Assembly: GCA_001312405.1 (NCBI GenBank)
Contig: BBDR01000002.1
Location: 62,001-126,000, forward strand
Direction: 5' to 3'
DNA from: Clostridium sp. NkU-1
Lineage (GTDB): Bacteria > Bacillota_A > Clostridia > Lachnospirales > Lachnospiraceae
Length of the DNA stretch: 64,000 nucleotides
The notes beneath the pieces were generated by a model. The model ran no database searches and had not been told where the DNA came from. It saw nothing but the letters and a program-made list of their open reading frames with translations. Shown in pieces: positions 41,764 to 50,990 of the stretch (within the stretch, counting starts at the first letter, position 1; the number at the start of each line of letters is the position of its first letter). The position numbers and the translations under genes are program-made.

Positions 41764-42376
41764 CCATATGTTCATGTGCCAGGTCAGAGATGTTGACGAT
41801 CTGGTATCATTTGCAGGCGGAACCATAGAAAACCGGGAGAGAGATATTATAATCCTGCATTTAAAGAAAGACTGTTTCAGCACAATACCAGAGATAGAAT
41901 TTGAGAAGATAAAGGGGATACTTCGTGATCCTTATGTATTATCGGTCCTTGTCATTGACTGTGAAGTTTCCATGAGTCTCTATGAGAAGATGCATGTGTT
42001 TGATTTATGCTGTGTATCTGAGCATGGGGCTTTACGGTATGACCCGGATAACAGGACGGCCCTCCGGTTTTTGCGTTTGTTATTTGCTCCAAAGTATTTT
42101 GTGAGAGAAGAAGCCCGGATTATGGAATATAAGGAACTCATAAGCCATGGATTTGTCAATGTTCTTTTAAGGAAAGACAGCTTCTATGAAGATCTGGAAT
42201 CACAGATTTTAAGCCTTACTCTTGATAGAACGAAGGAACAGCTTCATGGGATTAAAGACTGCATGAACACCTATAAAGATTGGTGCCTGTTGGGAGAAAG
42301 GCCTCTGACTGATCTGGAAACCGGATATTTCTGCAAATTGGCCCTTTTAAAAACCGAGGTTAATAAGAAGAGATGA
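41753..42376 (+). CDS. Divergent crotonase-fold protein
   Basis: A 207-residue intact protein starting at TTG 41753 or ATG 41765. The profile resembles crotonases (CCVSEHGALRYDPDNRTAL, FAPKYFVREEARIMEYKELI in the place of the EAL..GLV segment, HGFVNVLLRKDSFYEDLESQ), but the two catalytic Glu motifs and the GGTxRLP loop are missing. It may be a catalytically altered partner, like DpgB-type or non-hydratase crotonases, or a structural subunit. Overlaps both neighbours by a few bases. Confidence 0.6.
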   Translation: MIYNHMFMCQVRDVDDLVSFAGGTIENRERDIIILHLKKDCFSTIPEIEFEKIKGILRDPYVLSVLVIDCEVSMSLYEKMHVFDLCCVSEHGALRYDPDNRTALRFLRLLFAPKYFVREEARIMEYKELISHGFVNVLLRKDSFYEDLESQILSLTLDRTKEQLHGIKDCMNTYKDWCLLGERPLTDLETGYFCKLALLKTEVNKKR

Positions 42377-43094
42377 GACAAGAGTTTAAGACAATCATAT
42401 ATGAAGAATCAGAAGGTATTGCCTGTATCCGCATTAACATGCCTCCGGCCAATAAGATGGTATCTCAGTTTTTAACGGAGGTTTCACAGGTTATAAAGGA
42501 ATATGTCCTTCCCACAAAAGCTTCAGGAATCATCATCTTCGGAAGCGGAAGGCACTTTAGTTCTGGAGCGGATATTGGGGAGCTGCTGGATTTTATAAGT
42601 GCCCATACTACAGTGGATAAAGGCGCAGTGATCCGGTATCCGGACTGGTATGTGGACTGTAAAGAAAGCTTAAAAAAAACTTTTTCACATGAAGATTCCA
42701 ATCGTCAGTGCTATTGGAGGATTCTGCATCGGATCAGGGCTTGAACTGGCCTTATCTTCCCATATAAGAATCTGCGAGACCGGTGCCAGACTTGGATTGC
42801 CGGAAGCCACTTTTGGGCTTTTGCCGGGGATAAACGGAATCTTACGGCTTTCCGAAGAAGCAGGTTTTTTTCATGCTTACGAGATGATCATAAAAGGAAA
42901 CTTAATTGATTCCGAAGAGGCAGAACGGCTGGGAGTGGTAGACCTTCTCGTTCCGAAAAAAAACTCGTTGGATTGTGCAAAAAAAGTTTATTGCCTTTCT
43001 AAGTGAAACTAGTTGTGATTATAATTTTGCCAATCGGTTCTGTTTCTTAGATGCGTTTAAAAATATTATCGAAGGTAAGAAACACTTTCGATAA
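42373..43094 (+). CDS. Enoyl-CoA hydratase/isomerase (crotonase) 2
   Basis: Third crotonase-fold gene in a row. Oxyanion segment IIFGSGRHFSSGADIGELLDF, then IGGFCIGSGLELALSSHIRI and LGLPEATFGLLPGINGILRL with both Glu residues. Frames break near 42680 and 42980; the final frame ends EGKKHFR at 43094. The 3' end carries an ATTATCGAA/TTCGATAAT hairpin (43065-43095). Tight packing with the previous two genes suggests a complex or sequential steps. Confidence 0.85.
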
Positions 43095-43144
43095 TCGGAT
43101 GGACGAAGCCATATTATTTTTAGTTAGAGAAGGGAGCTGATTTG

Positions 43145-44257
43145 ATGGCTATTAATGTAAAATTATCCGGCGTAGGTACATACCTTCCGGGAAATCCGAT
43201 TGATTTTGACGAGATCAATCATTATCTGGGAGAATTTCATGAGGCGCCCCAGAAGATCAAAAACTGGGCTGGGAGAGTCCAGCCCATTATTAAAGAGATG
43301 CTTGGGATCAACCATTGCTACTATGCATTTGACAACCAGACAAGGACATTTACCGATGACAATTTGACCATGTCTGTCAAAGCCGCCAAAAAGGCTATGG
43401 AAGATGCGGGTGTATTGGCAAAGGACATTGATCTTTTAATATATGGCGGTGCATTTTCCCACCAGATTCCGCCCATTACCACCAGAATACAGGAAGAACT
43501 GGGAATCGGCCTGTGCGGAGAGATTCACATTCATTCCAACTGCACATCCATCTATAAAGCCATTAAGCTGGCCCATACCATGCTGGCCTCCGGAGAATAT
43601 AAGAATGCCCTGATCATCTCCTCCAGTGTGGCAAGTTCCTGTTTTATTCCGGAATTTTATAATCAGGCCCTTATTACCAAAGAAGACATCTTCCTTCGCT
43701 GGTATCTCTGCGACGGTGCCGGGGCCATGATTTTTCCGCGGCAAAAGACGAAAAAGAAGGTTTTTATCTGGAAGATACCTACTTTGAATCCACGGGAAGC
43801 AAAAAGCAGTCAGCCATGGGAAACAGCTATCCCTATCACTGGACGAATCCCAGGGAAGATTATGAGAACGGCTGCCATCATATTCGTCAGATATACTTAA
43901 ATGAGATGCGGGACTATGCCATGGAGGAAAATGGAAAATCCATTTTTTACAATGCCCTGGTTCGTATGCTGAATGGAAAAAAACATTGATTTAAAGGACT
44001 TAAAACATTTTGTGGTAAATATGCCCTCAAAATTTGTAAGAGAACTGATTATCGAAGAGTGCCTTGGCCTTGGGATCAGAAAGGACCAGTTTTACAGTGC
44101 CATCGAAGACGTTGGCTATGCCGGCCCTCCCGCAGCCCTTATTTCTATTGACAATCTGTTAAAGGAACATACTTATGAGAGCGGAGATCTGATTTTCAGC
44201 TTTGTCATGGAAGTCAGCAAATTTATGCAGGCAGGTTTTACATTAAGAAAAATATAA
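43145..44257 (+). CDS. KAS III-like condensing enzyme (second, divergent copy)
   Basis: Thiolase-fold enzyme of the FabH type: VKLSGVGTYLPGNPI start, IDLLIYGGAFSHQIPPITTR, the active-site Cys in IHIHSNCTSIYKAIKLAHTM, and YLCDGAGAMIF. Frames break near 43740 and near 43975; the C-terminal piece (LKDLKHFVVNMPSKFVREL) contains PPAALISIDNLLKEHTYESG in the region of the Asn site, though the canonical HQAN is not obvious. It may use an unusual acyl donor or act in transfer instead of condensation. AAGGGAG precedes ATG 43145. Confidence 0.75.
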
Positions 44258-44272
44258 AGTGAGGGGCATGAC

Positions 44273-45670
44273 ATGAAAATATTATTGGTAAATCCTCCTA
44301 TTCCCAGAGTTTTCCGTATGTTTGATTTTGCTGACGATGCTGTGAAACGATCCTTTGGAAGAAGAGTCATGGTGGGTCCGCCTCTGGCTCTTAATGAACT
44401 GGCAAGCATGGTACCTGACGATGAAGTGGTGATCCTGGATCAGAAGACAGAAGAGGATAATATAGAGGGCTATGATTTTGTCCAGGCTTATATCGAAGAA
44501 CTAAAACGATTCTCTCCTGATTTTGTGGGTGTCACCTGCATTACTGCCCAGTATAATTCCGTATTAAAGATTTTAAATATTACAAAAGAATACAATAAGA
44601 ACATCTTAACCATGGTAGGTGGCATACATCCAACTCTTTGCCCAGACTCCTTTACAGGCTCCAAAGCCGATCTTGTTACGGTGGGCATCGGAAAATACAG
44701 CTTTAAGAAGATGATTGAGCTGTTTAAGGCAGACGGCTGGCAGGCGGATTTCAGTAAGATTCCGGGACTCGGCCTGAATAAAGGGACAAGCCTTTTCTAT
44801 ACCCAGTCCATCTGCAGCCTTACCACTCAGGAGATCCAGGAACAGCACATTTTAGACGCTGTTATGCCAAACCGAAAGCTGACGGATAAATACAATTACA
44901 CCATTCGGCAGATGAATAAAAAGATCCATTATATCAGTACCTCCCAGGGCTGCACTCACAAATGCAACTTTTGCAGCATCTGGCAGACTACGGGAGGACG
45001 GTATTTCCATAAAGATGTGGAATGTATCATCCGGGAATTAAAGACCATGGATGAATACCCCATTATCCGTTTCTGCGATGCCAATACCTTTGGCGATATT
45101 AAAAAAGCCAGGCTTTTATTTAACAGAATTATTGAAGAAGGGTTAAATCATCATTATTATCTGGCTGATGTACGGACGGATACGGTGATCCGGAACCCGG
45201 ATATTATTGAACTGGCCGTAAAAGCAGGACTTCGGATCACGATCTGTGGATTAGAAGCCACCAGCAATGAAGAATTAGAGGCTTATAACAAACAAAATAC
45301 CATTGAGAACATTTCCAGTGCCTTAAAGTTTTTAAATAGTCTTGGGATTTTAGTCAACGGAAATTATATTGTAAGGCCGGAATATGTGGAATCTGATTTT
45401 GACCGGGTGGCGCAGTTTGTCAGCGACAATCCCATCTATCATGCAGGTTTTACGGTGCTTACCCCATTTCCCGGGACAGATCTTTATGAGACCATGAAAA
45501 AAGACATTGTCATTCATGATCTGGATTACTACAACTTAACTAATGCAGTGGTGGAAACTGTATTGCCGGAACCAAAGTTTTATGAGCAGGTTGGAAAACT
45601 ATATAAAACCAGTAAAATCGCAGGGGATGATTATCTTCATAAATACGGAAGCGACTTACTGGTGGAATAG
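44273..45670 (+). CDS. B12-binding domain radical SAM protein
   Basis: Intact 465-residue enzyme. The N-terminal cobalamin-binding domain (MKILLVNPPIPRVF, FVGVTCITAQYN, MVGGIHPTLCPDSF) precedes a radical SAM core with C-x3-C-x2-C in SQGCTHKCNFCSIWQTTGG. Family members methylate unactivated carbon or rearrange rings in natural products and lipids. It has GLEATSNEELEAYNKQNTIE and NYIVRPEYVESDFDR in the C-terminal half. The likely role is a methylation or skeletal change on the acyl chain (inference). Confidence 0.9.
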   Translation: MKILLVNPPIPRVFRMFDFADDAVKRSFGRRVMVGPPLALNELASMVPDDEVVILDQKTEEDNIEGYDFVQAYIEELKRFSPDFVGVTCITAQYNSVLKILNITKEYNKNILTMVGGIHPTLCPDSFTGSKADLVTVGIGKYSFKKMIELFKADGWQADFSKIPGLGLNKGTSLFYTQSICSLTTQEIQEQHILDAVMPNRKLTDKYNYTIRQMNKKIHYISTSQGCTHKCNFCSIWQTTGGRYFHKDVECIIRELKTMDEYPIIRFCDANTFGDIKKARLLFNRIIEEGLNHHYYLADVRTDTVIRNPDIIELAVKAGLRITICGLEATSNEELEAYNKQNTIENISSALKFLNSLGILVNGNYIVRPEYVESDFDRVAQFVSDNPIYHAGFTVLTPFPGTDLYETMKKDIVIHDLDYYNLTNAVVETVLPEPKFYEQVGKLYKTSKIAGDDYLHKYGSDLLVE

Positions 45671-45677
45671 GGGAACA

Positions 45678-46778
45678 ATGACAATAGGAATTATTGGATC
45701 AGGAAGAATGGGACAGGATCTTTTCTATTCCCTGATTGGGTGTGAATGCAATGCCATACTTGTTTGCAGAAACCTCGGGCAGATAGAACAGATCACAAAG
45801 AAAACCCAGAAGATATTAAAAAGAAATCCGGAGCTTATTGAGAATGAAACTCTGATCATAAGCGGAAGGCTTACGGACTTAGCTGATTGTGACGTCGTTA
45901 TTGAGACTGTAATAGAAGATCTGAAAGTTAAGCAGGAGATCTTTAAGAATCTGGAAGAGATCACAAAAGATACCTGTATCTTTGCAACCAATTCCTCTTC
46001 TCTTGACGTGACAAAGGTCTTTGAACATGTGAAAGTCAAAGAGCGATGCCTGGGACTTCACTTTTTCTATCCGTTAAAAGTCATCCATACAGCAGAAGTT
46101 AATGCAGGCCCGGACACCGGGAAGGAAGCCGTTGAAGGGCTGGTTGAATTTCTTACTCTGATTGGGAGGAAACCGCTGGTACTAAGAGGAGGGAACCGCC
46201 TGGTGCTGTCAAAGCTTTTGATTTCACTGGCGGCATATACCTACAACCTGTCCCTGGAAGGAGAACTGACGCTAAGAGAACTTGACCAGATCACAAAGCA
46301 GGTACTTCTCTTTGGAATCTTTGAGATGGTGGATTCCACAGGCTTTCCAATCATCTCCCAGTGTCTTTTAAACTTACCGGATGAACTTCATCTTAAGCTT
46401 TATATGCCCCTTCTTTCACGGGTGAAGGCCCTCATGGAACAGGGAGAAGACTCAAGAACGGGGCAGGGACTTCTTTCTATAGAAGATTTCAGCAAGGAAG
46501 AGGGCACTTTTAAAGAAGGCAGAAAAGACCGGCATGAAGCTTATGGAGTAAAATTTCTGGTGTTCCTGCTAAACGAAACCGCACAGTACATGTCAGACCC
46601 TTTTTTGGATAAAAAGCAGTTTGAAGAAAGCATACAGGAAGTATTAGGCTTATCCGTTTCATTAAAGTCTTTATATGGTGAACTTAAGGAAGAGACAATA
46701 ATAAAAACCTTAAAGGAAGTATATAAAAAGACTTGTGATCCGCTGTTTCTCCCAGCAGATTTTAATGTATTCCTTTAA
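45678..46778 (+). CDS. 3-hydroxyacyl-CoA dehydrogenase family protein
   Basis: NAD-dependent dehydrogenase with Rossmann motif IGIIGSGRMGQDLFYSL, IETVIEDLKVKQEIFKNLEE, NSSSLDVT and catalytic HFFYPLKVIHTAE. About 366 intact residues, longer than the usual 280, with an extra C-terminal helical part. No FabG-type ketoreductase is seen in the cluster, so this enzyme may provide the beta-keto/hydroxy redox step together with the crotonases. Confidence 0.87.
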   Translation: MTIGIIGSGRMGQDLFYSLIGCECNAILVCRNLGQIEQITKKTQKILKRNPELIENETLIISGRLTDLADCDVVIETVIEDLKVKQEIFKNLEEITKDTCIFATNSSSLDVTKVFEHVKVKERCLGLHFFYPLKVIHTAEVNAGPDTGKEAVEGLVEFLTLIGRKPLVLRGGNRLVLSKLLISLAAYTYNLSLEGELTLRELDQITKQVLLFGIFEMVDSTGFPIISQCLLNLPDELHLKLYMPLLSRVKALMEQGEDSRTGQGLLSIEDFSKEEGTFKEGRKDRHEAYGVKFLVFLLNETAQYMSDPFLDKKQFEESIQEVLGLSVSLKSLYGELKEETIIKTLKEVYKKTCDPLFLPADFNVFL

Positions 46779-46795
46779 TACATAAGGAGGTATCC

Positions 46796-48023
46796 ATGAA
46801 AGAAAATAAGACGGTAATTACAGGTATGGGAATGATAAATGCTTTGGGAAATACCATGGAAGGAAGTTTTAAGAAGATGCTGGAGGGCGTTTCAGGAGTA
46901 AAAAAGATCACCTTGTTTGATCCCTCTGAATTAGAGACAAAAATCGCTGCCCAGGTGGATGACAGCTTTTTAGAAAAAGCCAAAGAGCTGATAAAGAAAA
47001 GAGAACGGGGCAAGATGACCCGCCTGACCCAGATGGCATTAGTCGCGGCAGACGAGGCGGTGAAAGACAGCGGCATTGATTTTGAATCCTGTGATAAAAG
47101 CCGGGTGGCAGTGATTATGGGAATCGTGACGACCGCTTACAGTGATGTGGAAAAAGAACAATCAGAGAGTAACAGTATCGTCAAATCCATGCCAAATGCC
47201 CCCAGTGCCTGGATCTCAATTCGATATGGACTCAAAGGACCTAACTTTAATGTATCTACCGCATGTGCATCCTCTGCTTATGCCATTGCATTAGGGCAGC
47301 AATTGATCCATTCCGGTTTTGCCGATGTTGTTATTGCAGGAGGAGCCGACTCTCACATACAAAAAGAGTATATCAAAGGTTTTAACCAGATCATGACGTT
47401 GTCAGTCAAAAATGAAGACCCGGAAACTGCCTGCTGTCCTTTTTCCAGGAACCGGGATGGATTTGTCATGGGAGAAGGTGCCGGCATCATGATCTTAGAG
47501 TCAGAAGTACATGCAAAGAAACGGAATGCCAGAATTTATGCAGAAGCAGGAGGCTGTGCCATCACAAGTGATGCGGGAGATATTACCGCACCCCAGGCGG
47601 ATGGCGTTATGATGGCAAAGACCATGGAGATTGCTATAAAGCAGGCAGGCGTAAAACCGGAGGACATTGACTATATCAATGCCCACGGCACCTCCACCTA
47701 TCTCAATGACAAATATGAGACTATGGCCATTAAATCCTGTTTTGGTCTCCATGCAAAGAATCTTTACGTATCCTCTACAAAATCCATGATTGGCCATACA
47801 GTCGGTGCATCCGGGGTTATTGAGGGGATTGTCACGGTTCTGACCATGAACCAGGGGGTGATTACTCCCACCATCAATTATAAAGAGCCGGATCCGGAAC
47901 TGGACTTAAACTATGTTCCTAATCTTCCAGTCAAAAAAAGAGGTGAAGATGGCAATCTCTAATTCCTTTGGCTTTGGAGGGCATAATGCCAGCATATTAT
48001 ATAAAAAATACAAGGGAGAATAA
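46796..48023 (+). CDS. 3-oxoacyl-ACP synthase II (KAS II)
   Basis: FabF-like chain-elongating condensing enzyme. The Cys-His-His triad is complete: FNVSTACASSAYAIALGQQL, DYINAHGTSTYLNDKYE and STKSMIGHTVGASGVIEG. An extra A in a run near 47934-47940 hides the C-terminus, which in the corrected frame reads AISNSFGFGGHNASILYKKY and stops at 48023. Standard length of about 408 residues. AAGGAGG ribosome site. It is not paired with a chain-length factor, so iterative FAS-like elongation is more likely than a classical type II PKS heterodimer. Confidence 0.92.
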
Positions 48024-48025
48024 AT

Positions 48026-49012
48026 ATGACAAAATATTTGGTTACCGGAGGTGCCGGATTTATAGGTTCTAACTTCGTAAAGTATTTATATGAAAATGAA
48101 ACAGATATTCACATAACGGTCTTGGATAAGCTTACCTATTCAGGAAATATGGATAATTTGGCTGAGGTGGTTAATCGGGAAGATTTTAAATTTGTAAAAG
48201 GAGATATCTGTGATGCTGGTCTGGTGGAAGAGCTGATGGCCGGGATTCATGTAGTGGTTAACTTTGCTGCTGAAGTGGCGGTGGACCGGTCAATTGATCA
48301 TAAACAGAGCTTTTTAATGACAGATGTAATTGGGGTATATGTTTTATTGGAACAGGCGTTAAAAGATAAAGATACCTTGCAGAAATTCATTCAGATATCA
48401 ACCGATGAAGTTTATGGGCATATTTATGAAGGCAGCTTTTATGAAACTTCAGAATTAAAACCCAGAAATCCATATTCTGCTTCAAAAGCAGGAGGGGACC
48501 GTCTGGCATACAGCTACTTTGCCACATATGATTTGCCGGTCTGCATTACGAGAGCATCAAATAATTACGGACCGTTTGCATATCCTGAAAAAGTGATTCC
48601 ATTGTTTGTAACAAATCTGGTGGAGGGAGATCCGATTCCGATATATGGTGACGGCAGTCAGATCCGTGACTGGCTCTATGTGAAAGACCACTGCAGCGCA
48701 ATTTATTGCGTTATAAAAGAGGGAGTAAATGGTGAAGTTTATAATGTTGGCGGCAATCAGGAAATTACCAATTTAGATCTCACCAGAAAGATACTGGCAT
48801 TGATGGGGAAGGATGAATCGGTAATCCGTTATGTCAATGACCGTCCCGGTCATGATTTCAGATATAGTTTAAATACAGATAAAATAAAAGCGTTAGGCTG
48901 GACACCGCAGTTTGATATCACATCGGGATTAAAGCATACAGTTGAGTGGTATGTAAACAATCCGCAATATTGGAAAAAAATTAAGAAAAAAATATGGATG
49001 AGAGATATATGA
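48026..49012 (+). CDS. rmlB: dTDP-glucose 4,6-dehydratase
   Basis: SDR enzyme making dTDP-4-keto-6-deoxyglucose. NAD motif VTGGAGFIGSNFVKYLY, ISTDEVYGHIYEG with the catalytic Asp region, NPYSASKAGGDRLAYSYF with Tyr-x3-Lys, ASNNYGPFAYPEKVIPL and GDGSQIRDWLYVKDHC. Intact 328 residues, 2 nt after the KAS II stop. With rmlA it shows that the product or a partner molecule is decorated with a deoxysugar. Confidence 0.93.
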   Translation: MTKYLVTGGAGFIGSNFVKYLYENETDIHITVLDKLTYSGNMDNLAEVVNREDFKFVKGDICDAGLVEELMAGIHVVVNFAAEVAVDRSIDHKQSFLMTDVIGVYVLLEQALKDKDTLQKFIQISTDEVYGHIYEGSFYETSELKPRNPYSASKAGGDRLAYSYFATYDLPVCITRASNNYGPFAYPEKVIPLFVTNLVEGDPIPIYGDGSQIRDWLYVKDHCSAIYCVIKEGVNGEVYNVGGNQEITNLDLTRKILALMGKDESVIRYVNDRPGHDFRYSLNTDKIKALGWTPQFDITSGLKHTVEWYVNNPQYWKKIKKKIWMRDI

Positions 49013-49077
49013 AAGGATTTTGGAATTAACAGCATGAGGTGATAAGCTTATAAAGAGGAATTAAGCAGGGAGAATTT

Positions 49078-49564
49078 ATGGTAAAAAAATCTAATATTAT
49101 ATATATCCAAAAATAACACGACTGAAGAGACTGTGGAATTAATAAAGAAAAATTCAAAGAATCCGCTTGATACTTATAAGATTACTGATGCTGGTAACCT
49201 TGATTTATCCGGGTATTCACATATTTATATTGGTACCGGAATCTATGCCGGAGGGATACCCCAGCCAGTGGCAAAGTATATTTCAAAACATAAGAACGAA
49301 TTAATAAAAAAACCGGTTACATTCTTTTTACATGGCCTTATTTCCCAAAAGGAATACCAGACTATTATTGACAATGCAGTTTCAAAGTATTTGGATAAAG
49401 AAAATTATAATTGTGTCTATTTAGGTGGTAAGTTAGATTTAGCAGCTCAAAATTTTATTATCAGAAAGCTGTTGATTGAATTAGGAAAGAAGAATGGTTT
49501 TGATCCTCATAATGCCAATACTCTGGAGCATCAGAATATCCGGGATTTGGCAGAACGTTTTTGA
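49078..49564 (+). CDS. Flavodoxin-domain protein
   Basis: Small FMN-binding-fold protein of about 160 residues. The FMN phosphate loop region IIYISKNNTTEETVELIKK is recovered after correcting an indel near 49112. It then shows GYSHIYIGTGIYAGGIPQPV, KKPVTFFLHGLISQKEY and NCVYLGGKLDLAAQNF, resembling the PPOX/HemG-like flavodoxin family. It could donate electrons to the radical SAM enzyme or an oxidoreductase of the cluster. Confidence 0.75.
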
Positions 49565-49570
49565 GTTGTC

Positions 49571-50269
49571 GTGAAGGTGCTTGATGAGCTGATTTTTCTA
49601 GGCTGGGTCTTCCCGGTAAAGGATCATATTATATTGGCGGATTTAAAACTTTGCTCAGCTGAGAATTCATTCTGGGAGAAATTTATTTCCCCTCATGATA
49701 AAGACCGGTTAAAAAGTATTAGAACAGAGCAATCCCGCAGACGGGTTTTACTGCGTCTCGCATTAGTGAGAATAATTTTAGGCTATTACCTGGATTTCCC
49801 GCCAGATAAAATCAGCTTTCAAAAAAATGAATATGGAAAACCAGGTATCATAAATCCTGTCGTTAACAGTAATTTTAATATTTCTCACAGCGGTGATGAT
49901 ATCATTGTCATTTTTGACTTTGACAGGGCGGTTGGAATTGATATTGAAACCTGCAGTTCACTTAATAAAAGAAATTTTCACACATTAAAAGGGTTATATA
50001 GTGATGGCGAATTAAAACGGTATTGTATGCTGCCTAAACCGGATCAATTTGAGATCTTTTGCCGTACATGGGTTGTGAAGGAAGCGGTTTTAAAAGCGTT
50101 AGGAATTGGATTAACGGTTGAATTAAATAGTTTAGACCTTCCAGTGATAGAAACTGATAAAATAATCAGCCTTCCACTTATAGTATACCGGCAAAACCTG
50201 CAGATAGAATTTATCCGTCACGCTGATAAATATATAGGAATTGCATATTGTGAGGAAAGCATTGAATGA
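49571..50269 (+). CDS. 4'-phosphopantetheinyl transferase (Sfp type)
   Basis: Activates carrier proteins by transferring phosphopantetheine from CoA. Motifs: EYGKPG...NFNISHSGDDIIVIF, AVGIDIETCS and FEIFCRTWVVKEAVLKALG with the Mg/CoA Glu and Lys. GTG start; intact 232 residues. A dedicated Sfp-type enzyme inside the cluster is strong support that ACP 1 and ACP 2 carry secondary-metabolite chains. Confidence 0.92.
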   Translation: MKVLDELIFLGWVFPVKDHIILADLKLCSAENSFWEKFISPHDKDRLKSIRTEQSRRRVLLRLALVRIILGYYLDFPPDKISFQKNEYGKPGIINPVVNSNFNISHSGDDIIVIFDFDRAVGIDIETCSSLNKRNFHTLKGLYSDGELKRYCMLPKPDQFEIFCRTWVVKEAVLKALGIGLTVELNSLDLPVIETDKIISLPLIVYRQNLQIEFIRHADKYIGIAYCEESIE

Positions 50270-50282
50270 GAAAGGACTTTTG

Positions 50283-50990
50283 ATGAGACCATTGATTACT
50301 GCAAAAGATATATCAAAGGATTTTGTATTAGGAGAAGTAACCATTCAGGCTTTAAAAAAAACATATCTTTTTATATAGAGAAGGAAGAGCTGGTGGTGAT
50401 TCTGGGGCCCAGCGGATCAGGAAAAGTACACTTTTAAATATTTTGGGCGGGATTGATACTGTAAGTGCAGGCGAGATCTATTACCAGGATACAGCACTGC
50501 ATCTGGCAGATTCGAGGAAGTTAACGAACTATCGGAGAACCCATGTAGGGTTTGTATTTCAGTTTTATAATTTAATGCCAAATCTTACGGCACTTGAGAA
50601 TATCGAAATCTCCACCGAAATGAGCAGTAACGCCTTAAATGCAAGGGAGCTGTTGGAACAGGTGGGATTGGGAGATCGTGAAGACCATTACCCCAGCAAG
50701 TTGTCTGGAGGACAGCAGCAGCGTGTCGCAATTGCAAGAGCATTATGTAAAAATCCTGATTTGCTCCTTTGTGATGAACCTACCGGAGCTCTGGATATTT
50801 TAACCGGGGCTCAGATTCTTTCTTTATTAGTAAATTTCAAAAAAAACAGTACCGTAAAACAGTAATTATCATTACTCATAATCTTGAAATTGCTCAGATC
50901 GCAGATCGGGTATTTTATTTTAAGGATGGTTGTTTAGCAGATATAAAGCGCAATGAAAATCCGGCTCTGCCAGAGGAGGTTAATTGGTAA
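50283..50990 (+). CDS. ABC transporter ATP-binding protein (LolD/MacB type)
   Basis: ATPase subunit of an exporter. Walker A GPSGSGKST is restored by adding one A near 50427; the Q-loop [18 protein letters not shown], signature [16 protein letters not shown] and Walker [13 protein letters not shown] are visible. Indels also occur near 50350 and 50840. The stop overlaps the start of the permease. Probably exports the cluster product or a lipid intermediate. Confidence 0.9.

Noticed and set aside
43142..44257. HMG-CoA synthase of a beta-branching cassette
   Set aside because: The Cys motif and surrounding sequence look like KAS III, not the HMGS family; without it a full beta-branching cassette cannot be claimed.
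46796..48023. Classical type II PKS (KS-alpha/KS-beta)
   Set aside because: Only one KAS II is present and it has a full catalytic triad; no chain-length factor partner was found.
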